From assembly GCF_021502655.1 (NCBI RefSeq), contig NZ_JAKFFT010000004.1, positions 496,001 to 560,000 of the forward strand: DNA of 64,000 nucleotides, given 5' to 3'. This document shows positions 48,815 through 56,756 of this stretch, piece by piece. The notes under the pieces were generated by a model. The model did not search any database. It saw nothing but the letters and a program-made list of their open reading frames with translations, and was not told where the DNA came from. Both the position numbers and the translations under genes were made by a program. Source of the DNA: Dyadobacter sp. CY347. GTDB lineage: Bacteria > Bacteroidota > Bacteroidia > Cytophagales > Spirosomataceae. Each line of letters starts with the position of its first letter. Positions within the stretch are counted from its first letter, which is position 1.

Positions 48815-51616
48815 ATGAAGAGTAGTCTGAAAATAGTTTATCTGGAAAATTCACAGGATCAAGCGGACATTGTAGCACAAGTATTGCACAAAGCCCAACT
48901 GTTTCCGGAAATAATAGTGGCTGGCAACCGCGAACAATTCATCACGGCCGTTACGGAATCTTCTCCCAACATTATATTCGCTGAATACAGCTTACCCGGC
49001 ATTCATTGTGTACAGGCTCTGGAAATCCTCCGGACATTGGACCTTACGATCCCGTTCATGATCATTTCCGATGCCATATCCGACGCAATGGCCGACGAAA
49101 TGCTGGCCGTCGGCATTGACGATTACATTACAAAAAGCCAGACCGGCCGCCTGCCGTTTGCCATTCATAAAACCCTTGAAAAATATCAGGTGAAGCGTGA
49201 GCAACAGGCGCTGCTGCAACAACTTACCAACAGTGAAAGGCGTTTTCGGACCCTTGTTGAAAATAGCAGTGATGCGGTGGTTATCCTTAATAAAGAAGCG
49301 CAGCCCACATATGTATCGCTGGCTGTAAAGAATGTGCTGGGTTATACCGCCGAAGAAGTTCTGAATATGGACATTTTCTCCAAGGCCCATCCCGACGACC
49401 TGGCCGGATTGTCGGAAACAATGACCAAAGTATTCGCTAACCCCGGGACGGCCATACCAGGACACACCGGTCGGATGCTTCATAAGGATGGCACCTGGCG
49501 CTGGATAGAAGCTACGGTAACCAACCTTTTGCATGAGCCCGCGGTGAATGGGATTGTGGATAATTTCCGGGATATCACAAGGCAGAAGGTCAGCGAAGAA
49601 AAAATCCTGCATCTCAACAGGTTATACGCATTTTTAAGCCAGGTTAATCACACGGTGGTACACGCGCAGGATGCTCAGACTGTTCTCAGGGAAGTTTGCA
49701 GGATTGCCTGTGAAACCGGGAAATTTCAGGGAGCATGGGTCGGAATGTACATGGGTGGAACAGAAAAACTCAATGTTGTAGAACAACAGGACGTGCCGGA
49801 GGAATATTTGTCTGGCTTTGCAGATGCAGCGGAGGAACAAGCGCTGCTGCGTGCGGTTCTGGAAACTCAGCCCTATTATGTGACGAACAACACGCAGGAT
49901 GACTTTATTTCTGAATCGTGGAAGACGCTGGCGGCATTGGCAGGTTACCAGTCGTGCATGGTTTTGCCTATAAAAAGATCGGGGGAAATTGTAGGGACAT
50001 TCAACCTTTACGCATCACAACCAGATATTTTCACCGAAGCTGAAATCACGCTATTGGAGGAAGCGGCGATGGAAATTTCCCATTCACTTGACTTTTTTGA
50101 AAAGGAACGGTTAAAACAGATCGCCGATGAGGAGCTCAAACACAAAGAAAGGCGTCTGAGTCAGGCCCAGGCCATTGCGCATCTGGGCAGCTGGGAAACG
50201 GACCTGACCACAAATATGAGTGTGTGGTCCGATGAAGCATGCAGCATCTACGGCCTCGGCAGTAATAATAACATTCAGTCTACCGGATCCTGGTTATCGT
50301 TTGTATATCCCGATGACCTGGAACACGTGATTAAAAGCAATCAGCTCGTATTGGATTCCAGGCAGCCAGCGGATTACCACCACCGCATTATCAGGAAGGA
50401 CGGGCAGGTCAGGCATTTGCACGTGCAGGCCCAGATCGAGCAGAACAGCCTGGGAGAACCGGTGCGTATATATGGTGTTTTGCACGATGTGACCGAGCAA
50501 AAACGGGCCGACGAAAAGGTAATCAAAGCGCTTGAAGAAAGGAAAGTGATCCTGGAAAGCATAGGGGACGGATTTTATGCATTGGACAGGAATTGGGTCG
50601 TCAATTATTGGAACAAAGAAGCTGAGATCCTGCTGCACCTTCCAAAAGAAAAAATACTCGGTCGGAGCCTGTGGGACGTGTTTCCGCACATCATCGATAC
50701 AAGCATTTATAAGGCGTATCACAAGGCGGTTGAGCTTAACACGATCCAGCATTTTGAGTTTTACTACGAAATGGACAATGCGTGGTTTGAAATCACGGCA
50801 TATCCCTCCGCCAACGGGCTTTCAGCATATTTCAGGGATGTGACAGAGCGTAAAGTATCCGAATCTCAGCTACGCGAGCTCAACGAAAATTTGCGGAACT
50901 ATGCCAATGAGCTTACGGAATCCAACAAAGGTCTTGACCAGTTTGCCTACATCGTTTCGCACAACCTGCGTGCGCCGGTGGCGAACATTATCGGCCTGGG
51001 TGAGCTTATAAGCCAGGATTTTTATCCTGCACAAGTAAAGGAAGAATTTTTAGAAGGTATTTTATTGAATGTAAAAAGGCTGGACGATGTCATTTCAGAT
51101 CTCAACACAATCCTGCGGATCAAACGCGAAGTAAGCGAAAGCAAAGAACCGGTGAACTTGCAGCATTTGGTCGATAATATCAGGTCGAGCCTTCAAAATA
51201 TTATTGATAAAGAACAGGTTACCATTCACACCGATTTCAGGGCCGTGCAGGAATTGTTTACGCTTAAAACTTACCTGTACAGCATTTTTTATAACCTGAT
51301 CATCAATAGCATCAAGTATCGCAAGCCCGATCTCCCGCCCGTCATTGACATCAGCAGCAGCCTGGACGAAGGCCGGGTAAATATATGCATCCGCGACAAT
51401 GGCATGGGAATTGATCTTGCCCGGAAAGGCTCTCAATTATTCGGTTTATATAAGCGCTTCCATCAGCATGTGGAAGGAAAAGGACTGGGATTATTTATGG
51501 TCAAAACACAGGTGGAAATGCTCGGAGGAAAGATCCATGTGAATAGTAATGTAAATGAAGGCACCGAATTCAGAATTGAGTTTCATTCGGATTTGTGTCA
51601 AAACCCAATTCTATGA
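48815..51616 (+). CDS. Multi-sensor histidine kinase with an N-terminal pseudo-receiver
   Basis: 933 residues. Order: a receiver-like domain (1-125) in which the phospho-acceptor Asp is replaced by Glu57 (IIFAEYSLPG) and the acidic pair is EN, while the lysine (ITKS) remains; PAS (about 140-265), GAF (about 275-425), PAS (about 450-565), PAS (about 575-690); a HisKA-type helix with His in DQFAYIVSHNLRAPVANI; and an ATPase domain (IINSIKY, DNGMGID, GKGLGLFMVK). It senses several inputs in the cytoplasm; it has no membrane segment. Its stop overlaps the next receiver start as ATGA, so the two are coupled. Confidence 0.9.
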   Translation: MKSSLKIVYLENSQDQADIVAQVLHKAQLFPEIIVAGNREQFITAVTESSPNIIFAEYSLPGIHCVQALEILRTLDLTIPFMIISDAISDAMADEMLAVGIDDYITKSQTGRLPFAIHKTLEKYQVKREQQALLQQLTNSERRFRTLVENSSDAVVILNKEAQPTYVSLAVKNVLGYTAEEVLNMDIFSKAHPDDLAGLSETMTKVFANPGTAIPGHTGRMLHKDGTWRWIEATVTNLLHEPAVNGIVDNFRDITRQKVSEEKILHLNRLYAFLSQVNHTVVHAQDAQTVLREVCRIACETGKFQGAWVGMYMGGTEKLNVVEQQDVPEEYLSGFADAAEEQALLRAVLETQPYYVTNNTQDDFISESWKTLAALAGYQSCMVLPIKRSGEIVGTFNLYASQPDIFTEAEITLLEEAAMEISHSLDFFEKERLKQIADEELKHKERRLSQAQAIAHLGSWETDLTTNMSVWSDEACSIYGLGSNNNIQSTGSWLSFVYPDDLEHVIKSNQLVLDSRQPADYHHRIIRKDGQVRHLHVQAQIEQNSLGEPVRIYGVLHDVTEQKRADEKVIKALEERKVILESIGDGFYALDRNWVVNYWNKEAEILLHLPKEKILGRSLWDVFPHIIDTSIYKAYHKAVELNTIQHFEFYYEMDNAWFEITAYPSANGLSAYFRDVTERKVSESQLRELNENLRNYANELTESNKGLDQFAYIVSHNLRAPVANIIGLGELISQDFYPAQVKEEFLEGILLNVKRLDDVISDLNTILRIKREVSESKEPVNLQHLVDNIRSSLQNIIDKEQVTIHTDFRAVQELFTLKTYLYSIFYNLIINSIKYRKPDLPPVIDISSSLDEGRVNICIRDNGMGIDLARKGSQLFGLYKRFHQHVEGKGLGLFMVKTQVEMLGGKIHVNSNVNEGTEFRIEFHSDLCQNPIL

Positions 51617-52017
51617 ACTTACCTGCTCAATTTATCGTCGTCGATGATGATCCGATCAACAACATGGTCTGTAAATATGTGATCGCCAACGTTGCGCCCG
51701 CAGCCAGCATCCAGCTATTTACCGATCCTGAAAAAGCCCTGTCATCTATAAAAGAAACATTCAGCGAATCAACGGCTTATGGGGAAACTGTTCTCTTTCT
51801 TGATATTAATATGCCCACAATGAGCGGCTGGGAATTTCTGAACGAGGTCAGTTTGTTTCCAGGTGAAGTGCGTTCACAAATTGATATTTATATTCTTTCT
51901 TCATCCATCGATCCGGAGGACATCAAGAGCGCGGAGGAGCATCCGCTTGTACAAGGCTACTATTCCAAGCCGCTGAGCAAGGAAGTGTTTGGGAAGATTT
52001 ATACAAAGAGTGAATAA
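51613..52017 (+). CDS. Single-domain response regulator
   Basis: 134 residues. Start at 51613 (ATGA overlap with the kinase stop), although a GTG at 51595 also lies in frame. Receiver motifs: VVDDDPINNMV (acidic pair), FLDINMPTMSG with the phospho-acceptor aspartate, SSS (in place of the usual T/S), and SKPL with the lysine. It has no output domain. It probably accepts phosphate from the kinase upstream and passes it on or modulates another protein. Confidence 0.92.
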   Translation: MNLPAQFIVVDDDPINNMVCKYVIANVAPAASIQLFTDPEKALSSIKETFSESTAYGETVLFLDINMPTMSGWEFLNEVSLFPGEVRSQIDIYILSSSIDPEDIKSAEEHPLVQGYYSKPLSKEVFGKIYTKSE

Positions 52018-52075
52018 AAGCAGGCCTTTTTAAGCATTAGGGAGAAAATTGGGGCTTCTATCTTTATTTGTCCAA

Positions 52076-53407
52076 TCAGTTTCTCGGAATTTTCAGGGTA
52101 AATGTCGTTCCCTTACCAACCTCCGTCTCAAAGGATAACTGCCCGCCCAATGCTGCTGCGTACTTTCTCGCCAGGACAAGGCCCATCGCCCCGGAACGCG
52201 ACACATTCCTGTGTGTATGTTCCCAGCTTTCTGTAATTTCCTTTTGCTTAAGATCCGGAATTCCCGGGCCGGAATCTGCAATGCAGAATAAATGATCAGG
52301 ATTCTGGTCTTCGTAAGAAAAACAAATTATGGCGTCGGGGCCCGAGAATTTGACCGCATTATTGATCAGGTTTCTTATTACAATGGCAAACAAATGCGGG
52401 TTGCTGTTAATGACCAGCTTTTCCGGGATCGTTACATTTAAAGCTTGACCAGTCGAACGGGCTATATCGGCGTACACTTTTAATGTTTGATCAACCGTAT
52501 GCAGGACCGGGAAAGTTGTCCGGTTTGCTGTGTCCGCAGGCTCGGTCGCTTCTTTGGTCATGTCCAGCAGGTTCTTCAAAAGACTTTGTGTATTCACAAT
52601 GGAGTGCCGCATTTCCGTAGTGAGTGTCCGGAGTTCGTCACCACTTAATTCATATTTTTCAAGGACATTCAGATAATTTTTTAATGCAGTAAGCGGCGTA
52701 TGGTAATCATGTGAAATGACCGAGATCAGCCGGGCTTTTTCCTCGTGCAGATCATCAAGTAGCATCGCCCTTTCTTCTGCCTTATCCCTTTCCTGCGTAT
52801 AATTCCGAAGAATAAAGCCCAACCCGACGAGCATAAGGATAATATTAACGGCATACGTGGACGCAATGTCGATGAAATGTTCGCTCCGGTCGGTGAACCG
52901 GGCCAGCACAAAACCGGGATCATTAAATTCTGCGACGAGCAATGCCGCCACTGTGCCCAGGTTGACGATGGTAAGCAATGCGTACTCTTTCCGGGGCAGG
53001 ATTGACATTGATAAAAAGTACACAATGCAAAACGATAACAGCGTAGAACCTGCAATGCCAGCGCCCAAACGGTAACCTACAAAGAAAAATCCGTGAATGA
53101 TCAGGATGTAAATTTTCATGGACAATGCCGTGCGGTTCCTGAACAGCGACATATAAAAAAGGAATATTTGCAGCGGGATCAGAATCGCGGTGACCAATGC
53201 GTATGCCACCATCTGTACGGATATACTGTAAAACAGCACGTAGAGCATTGCGGCAATGGTTGCCAGGCAAACGAAATGATAAATTCGGCTTTGCAGGGGA
53301 AAGTCATCAGCATGACCGGGTAGTCGTTCCCACTGTAATTTAAACCAGGACGTTGAAAGGATACTCAAAGCGAAAAATTTGTAAACACCACGGAAGTGGC
53401 TTGGCAA
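52076..53407 (-). CDS. Membrane sensor histidine kinase
   Basis: 443 residues with about six membrane helices in residues 35-205 followed by a dimerisation helix with the phospho-acceptor His in LISVISHDYHTPLTALKNYLNVLEKY (the usual LRTPL is YHTPL). The ATPase domain has IRNLINNAVKF, DSGPGIP and a GAMGLVLARKYAAALGG G box. No periplasmic sensor domain, so sensing may be within the membrane. It is convergent with the kinase/receiver pair above and is co-directional with the receiver gene at 53450-53872 upstream. Confidence 0.9.
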   Translation of the reverse strand: MPSHFRGVYKFFALSILSTSWFKLQWERLPGHADDFPLQSRIYHFVCLATIAAMLYVLFYSISVQMVAYALVTAILIPLQIFLFYMSLFRNRTALSMKIYILIIHGFFFVGYRLGAGIAGSTLLSFCIVYFLSMSILPRKEYALLTIVNLGTVAALLVAEFNDPGFVLARFTDRSEHFIDIASTYAVNIILMLVGLGFILRNYTQERDKAEERAMLLDDLHEEKARLISVISHDYHTPLTALKNYLNVLEKYELSGDELRTLTTEMRHSIVNTQSLLKNLLDMTKEATEPADTANRTTFPVLHTVDQTLKVYADIARSTGQALNVTIPEKLVINSNPHLFAIVIRNLINNAVKFSGPDAIICFSYEDQNPDHLFCIADSGPGIPDLKQKEITESWEHTHRNVSRSGAMGLVLARKYAAALGGQLSFETEVGKGTTFTLKIPRN

Positions 53408-53449
53408 TTTTACGAACGGGGTTTTACAGAGCCAGCTTCTATATTAAGG

Positions 53450-53872
53450 TCAGAAATTATTTGGGGCAGCGCATTTTTTCCAGTAGTCAATCATTACTTT
53501 GATAGTCTCCTTAATTTCTTCGAATTCGCCGGGCTTTACAAAGAAACCTTGCGCTGATGTGCTGTACGCATCGATCACAACCTGGTGGTTGATCGCCGTG
53601 GTGAAGTAAACGTAAGGAATGCATTTAAGACTAAGTTCAGCGTCTGTCTGCACTTTCCTTCTCAGTTCCAGCCCGTTAAGCTGGGGTAAGTTAATGTCTG
53701 AAATGATGATGAAGGGCCGGTCTTCAACCGTATAAAGATATTGTAAGGCCGTCTGACCATCCGAAAAATACATTCTCGGATTGGGATATCCCAGCTCATT
53801 AAAAACTTCTTCTAATACAAATTGGTCATCCAGGTCGTCTTCTATGATGACAATAGGGCCGTTTTTATTCAT
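53450..53872 (-). CDS. Single-domain response regulator
   Basis: 140 residues from the ATG at 53872 (MNKNGPIVIIEDDLDD); the longer frame starting at 53941 adds 23 residues of unlikely sequence. Receiver motifs: acidic EDD, the phospho-acceptor in IISDINLPQLNGLEL, a threonine in FTTA, and the lysine in FVKPGEFEEI. The typical partner is the downstream membrane kinase (42-base gap). Single-domain receivers like this in Bacteroidota often work in phosphorelays. Confidence 0.9.
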   Translation of the reverse strand: MNKNGPIVIIEDDLDDQFVLEEVFNELGYPNPRMYFSDGQTALQYLYTVEDRPFIIISDINLPQLNGLELRRKVQTDAELSLKCIPYVYFTTAINHQVVIDAYSTSAQGFFVKPGEFEEIKETIKVMIDYWKKCAAPNNF

Positions 53873-53941
53873 GCTATATAATTGTGAAGCGAAGAATTCA
53901 ATGGAATCACAAACATACTTTCGCAGCATGTAATTTGCCAA

Positions 53942-54085
53942 AGCTAAAAAGCTTTAATGTTAAATCAAGGAGTAACTGCAAATAACTTGGCAAGTTCAGG
54001 CCGCATTCTTATGCAGCATTATGCCTGACTTTTCCCCTGGCACATTTTTAGCAGTACACGAGGCTCAACTAAACACAATAATGTC
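53942..54085. promoter_or_regulatory. Divergent promoter region with short palindrome
   Basis: The region separates a minus-strand receiver gene and the + strand YtxH cluster. It contains AACTTGGCAAGTT at 53984-53996, a 13-base palindrome with one central base, which could be an operator for either side. No full promoter consensus seen. Confidence 0.35.
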
Positions 54086-54445
54086 ATGAGCTCGAAATAT
54101 CATTATGAAGACAAGGAAGATTTCAATGGTGGATTTGTCATCGGTGTGCTTGTAGGAGCAACGGTTGGTGCATTGGCAGCTATGCTTTTTGCCCCAAAAT
54201 CCGGCGCAGAAACACGTCAGCAAATTAAAGACCTGGCAGATCAGCAAAAAGACAAACTGAAAAACCAATGGGAAGAAACAAAAGCCAAAGCAGCCGACGT
54301 AGCTGGTGCAGCAAAAGAGAAATTAAACTCACTGACAGATCAGGCCAAAGACGCAGCAAATTCATATGCTGACAAGGCGAAAGGTTCCGCTGAACATCTT
54401 GCCGATGAGACGAAAGAGACTGTGGATAAATTCCAGAACTCATAA
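54086..54445 (+). CDS. YtxH domain protein (gas-vesicle/stress protein type)
   Basis: 119 residues. A short charged N-terminus, then one hydrophobic helix (FVIGVLVGATVGALAAMLFAPKSG), then a long charged helix with repeated lysine/alanine/glutamine heptads (QIKDLADQQKDKLKNQWEETKAKAADVAGAAKEKLNSL). YtxH proteins are membrane-anchored stress proteins of unknown function, often expressed under general stress. It leads a three-gene set with two DUF2382/YsnF-type proteins. Confidence 0.88.
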   Translation: MSSKYHYEDKEDFNGGFVIGVLVGATVGALAAMLFAPKSGAETRQQIKDLADQQKDKLKNQWEETKAKAADVAGAAKEKLNSLTDQAKDAANSYADKAKGSAEHLADETKETVDKFQNS

Positions 54446-54447
54446 TA

Positions 54448-54876
54448 ATGTCTTCCAACATCGATGATGCCGGGGCCGGTCATGTGTTTTCTTCCGGGGA
54501 AACGCAGAAGATCCCGGTTATCGAAGAAAAGCTGATGATTTCCTCCAAACTCATAGAAACAGGCACTGTCTCTGTTTCTAAAAAAGTTTTGGAGGAAGAA
54601 GTCTTTGTGGACGCTACGGTTACCAGCGATGTGTTGACTGTAGAACGAAAGGAGATCAACCAGTATGTGGATTCGGCCCCCCCAGCCGTCAGGCAGGAAG
54701 GGGACGTTACCATTTTTTCGGTCGTAAAGGAGGTTTTGGTAGTCGAAAAGCGGCTGATGCTCGTTGAAGAAATTCATATTACAAAACACCAGGACCAGGA
54801 TCAGAAAACATTTTCACAAATACTGCGAAAAGAAGAAGTCACGGTTTGCCGGGACGCTTCAGGCATGGAAATTTAA
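54448..54876 (+). CDS. DUF2382 domain protein (single YsnF-like domain)
   Basis: 142 residues. DUF2382 core: IPVIEEKLMISSKLIETGTVSVSKKVLEEEVFVDATVTSDVLTVERKEINQYVD. No signal or membrane segment. Only two bases separate it from the YtxH gene. DUF2382 is found in the C-terminal half of YsnF/AvaK stress proteins (the following gene has it fused to a flavin-type N-terminal), so the two are likely related in function. Confidence 0.85.
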   Translation: MSSNIDDAGAGHVFSSGETQKIPVIEEKLMISSKLIETGTVSVSKKVLEEEVFVDATVTSDVLTVERKEINQYVDSAPPAVRQEGDVTIFSVVKEVLVVEKRLMLVEEIHITKHQDQDQKTFSQILRKEEVTVCRDASGMEI

Positions 54877-54923
54877 GAGAGGGCGGCTAATCAACAAACC
54901 AATACCTTTTTAAATAAGAAATC

Positions 54924-55949
54924 ATGGCTAATACAGTAGTTGGAATTTTTGAATATGAAAGTGATGCGCAGGAAGCGCAAAACTATTTACTGGCAAATGG
55001 GTTCGCAGGTGGAGATGTAGATATCAAAACAGCATCGTACAAATCGGACCAGGAAACATCGACGATCAATGATGATAATGATGATGTGATGGACCGCATC
55101 GGAAATTTCTTTAAAGATCTGTTTGATGGGGACGAAGACGAAACAAAACGCTACACAGAAGCAGGCAGGCGCGGAACAATTGTAACAGTACACGCAGCGG
55201 ACGCAGATGAAGCGGAAAAAGCAGCTGCCATCCTGGATCAATACGGCGCTGTTGATGTGAATGATCTGGCAGCGAAAAATGAAGTAGATCCGGATTATGT
55301 TGCTAATGCAGGCTTTGGGTCGACCCAGGCTTATACTGGAGATGAAAAATATGCAGGTAGCGAAAGATACTCGGAGGATGTAACCGAGGTTCCGGTAAAT
55401 CCTTATACAGACACTACGGTTGATCCATATCCAAACAGATCACTGGATGTTGTTACCAACGATACCAGCATCACAAATGATTCCAGCTTAACAGATGACT
55501 CATTTGTAGGAGATAATCGATTTGTAGGAGACGATGAATTCGTAGGTGACAATCAATCTGAATCCTTGCCGGTAATCAAAGAAGAATTGCAGGTGGGTAA
55601 ACGTGAAATCGAAACGGGCGGTGTCCGTTTGAGAAGCCGCATTATCGAACGCCCGGTTCAGGAAAGCATTCGTTTGCGTCAGGAACAGGTGAATGTAAAC
55701 AGAACTCCGGTGGACCGTGTTGCCACGGATTCTGACTTCAATACATTCACGGAAGGCACAATCGAGATGAAAGAATTCACAGAAATTCCGGTTGTTAGTA
55801 AGGAAGCGCGGGTTGTGGAGGAAGTTAGCTTAAACAAAACCGTGGAAGAGCGCGATGAATTGATCAACGAAACATTGCGTCACACCGAAGTTGAAACAGA
55901 AGACCTTACAGACGAAGAGCGTTTGAGAAGATCAGGCCTGGATTTGTAA
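54924..55949 (+). CDS. YsnF/AvaK-type general stress protein
   Basis: 341 residues. N-terminal domain (1-120): VVGIFEYESDAQEAQNYLLANGF and YTEAGRRGTIVTVHAADADEAEKAAAILDQYGAVDV, the general-stress protein 17M-like fold. A long acidic linker includes an 18-base tandem repeat coding FVGDxx three times (55502-55556). The C-terminal DUF2382 domain (about 210-330) has LPVIKEELQVGKREIETGGVRLRSRIIERPVQESIRLRQEQVNVNRTPVDR. Such proteins are produced in general stress in Bacillus and cyanobacteria. A terminator follows. Confidence 0.88.
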   Translation: MANTVVGIFEYESDAQEAQNYLLANGFAGGDVDIKTASYKSDQETSTINDDNDDVMDRIGNFFKDLFDGDEDETKRYTEAGRRGTIVTVHAADADEAEKAAAILDQYGAVDVNDLAAKNEVDPDYVANAGFGSTQAYTGDEKYAGSERYSEDVTEVPVNPYTDTTVDPYPNRSLDVVTNDTSITNDSSLTDDSFVGDNRFVGDDEFVGDNQSESLPVIKEELQVGKREIETGGVRLRSRIIERPVQESIRLRQEQVNVNRTPVDRVATDSDFNTFTEGTIEMKEFTEIPVVSKEARVVEEVSLNKTVEERDELINETLRHTEVETEDLTDEERLRRSGLDL

Positions 55950-55970
55950 CGCGTATATTGAGCATATCAG

Positions 55971-56001
55971 ATAGGCACCTTTACAGGTGCCTATTTTTTT
56001 T
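55971..56001 (+). terminator. Terminator after the ysnF-like gene
   Basis: ATAGGCACCT (55971-55980), TTAC loop, AGGTGCCTAT (55985-55994), then T7. A perfect 10-bp stem. Confidence 0.9.
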
Positions 56002-56116
56002 GTGCCCGGAATAAATGGTTTGGTGATTAATCTTAGCCGAGTGGCATGCCTTTTATAATATCATCCGCCTGGAATGGCGCGATGCCACAACATTATATCA
56101 TCAAACATTAACAATT

Positions 56117-56599
56117 ATGAAAAAGCCAATAATCTCGTTTCTTGCTGCTATGCTATTTGCAACAACCATATCCTATTCGCAAAATGCAACTGTTTCCGGC
56201 GGGCAATCTACCCATAAGAGCAAGCAAGGACAGTCTGCCACTCAGAAATCTGCCGCTTCCAGTAAAAATCAAAGCCAGAGCAGCAAACCGGCTGCCACTC
56301 CATCCAATCCAAAACCAGAGGGCAAAAGCAGCGCAAACAATGCTGACGTAAAATCGAGTGCACGCCCTGGCGGCGCCGCGAATGACAATGCGAATGACGT
56401 GGGTAAATACTCAAAAAGTGAAGATTCAAAATCGCTTCTAAACTCGGAAGAAGCCGTCGCCAAACGCAAGAAAAACCTTACTGAATCGGATACTACGATG
56501 AAAAAAGGCAGTGGTTCTGCGCCGAAGAATGTGAAGAACCATACAGGGAAAACCAATAACTACAAAAACGAAGCGACAAAGCATAATAGCAAGCCATAA
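56117..56599 (+). CDS. Secreted low-complexity protein
   Basis: 160 residues with a signal peptide (LAAMLFATTISYSQ). The mature part is rich in Ser, Lys, Asn, Ala and Gly (KSKQGQSATQKSAASSKNQ, KPEGKSSANNADVKSSARPGGAAN) with few hydrophobic residues, so it is probably disordered. No domain is recognised. The basic, flexible composition could suit an envelope or matrix component. Confidence 0.6.
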   Translation: MKKPIISFLAAMLFATTISYSQNATVSGGQSTHKSKQGQSATQKSAASSKNQSQSSKPAATPSNPKPEGKSSANNADVKSSARPGGAANDNANDVGKYSKSEDSKSLLNSEEAVAKRKKNLTESDTTMKKGSGSAPKNVKNHTGKTNNYKNEATKHNSKP

Positions 56600-56632
56600 T
56601 CGGTGGTCAAAGCGCATTTATATTTTTATGAA

Positions 56633-56676
56633 AATAGCATTGAGTGCCGTGATAGGACCGAGTACTCAGTGCTATT
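56633..56676. promoter_or_regulatory. Long inverted repeat upstream of susC
   Basis: AATAGCATTGAGT (56633-56645) pairs with ACTCAGTGCTATT (56664-56676), 13 bp with one G-T pair, around an 18-base loop. It lies 80 bases before the susC start. It could be a transcript hairpin or an operator; no following T run makes it a weak terminator. A TTG/TATAATAG pair near 56695-56723 (spacing 18) may be the susC promoter. Confidence 0.4.
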
Positions 56677-56756
56677 GTCGTTACAAGTAATACCTTGAAA
56701 TTGGCATAATTTTTATATAATAGGTACAATTTTCTAATTTCATCAACCCATCAGCT

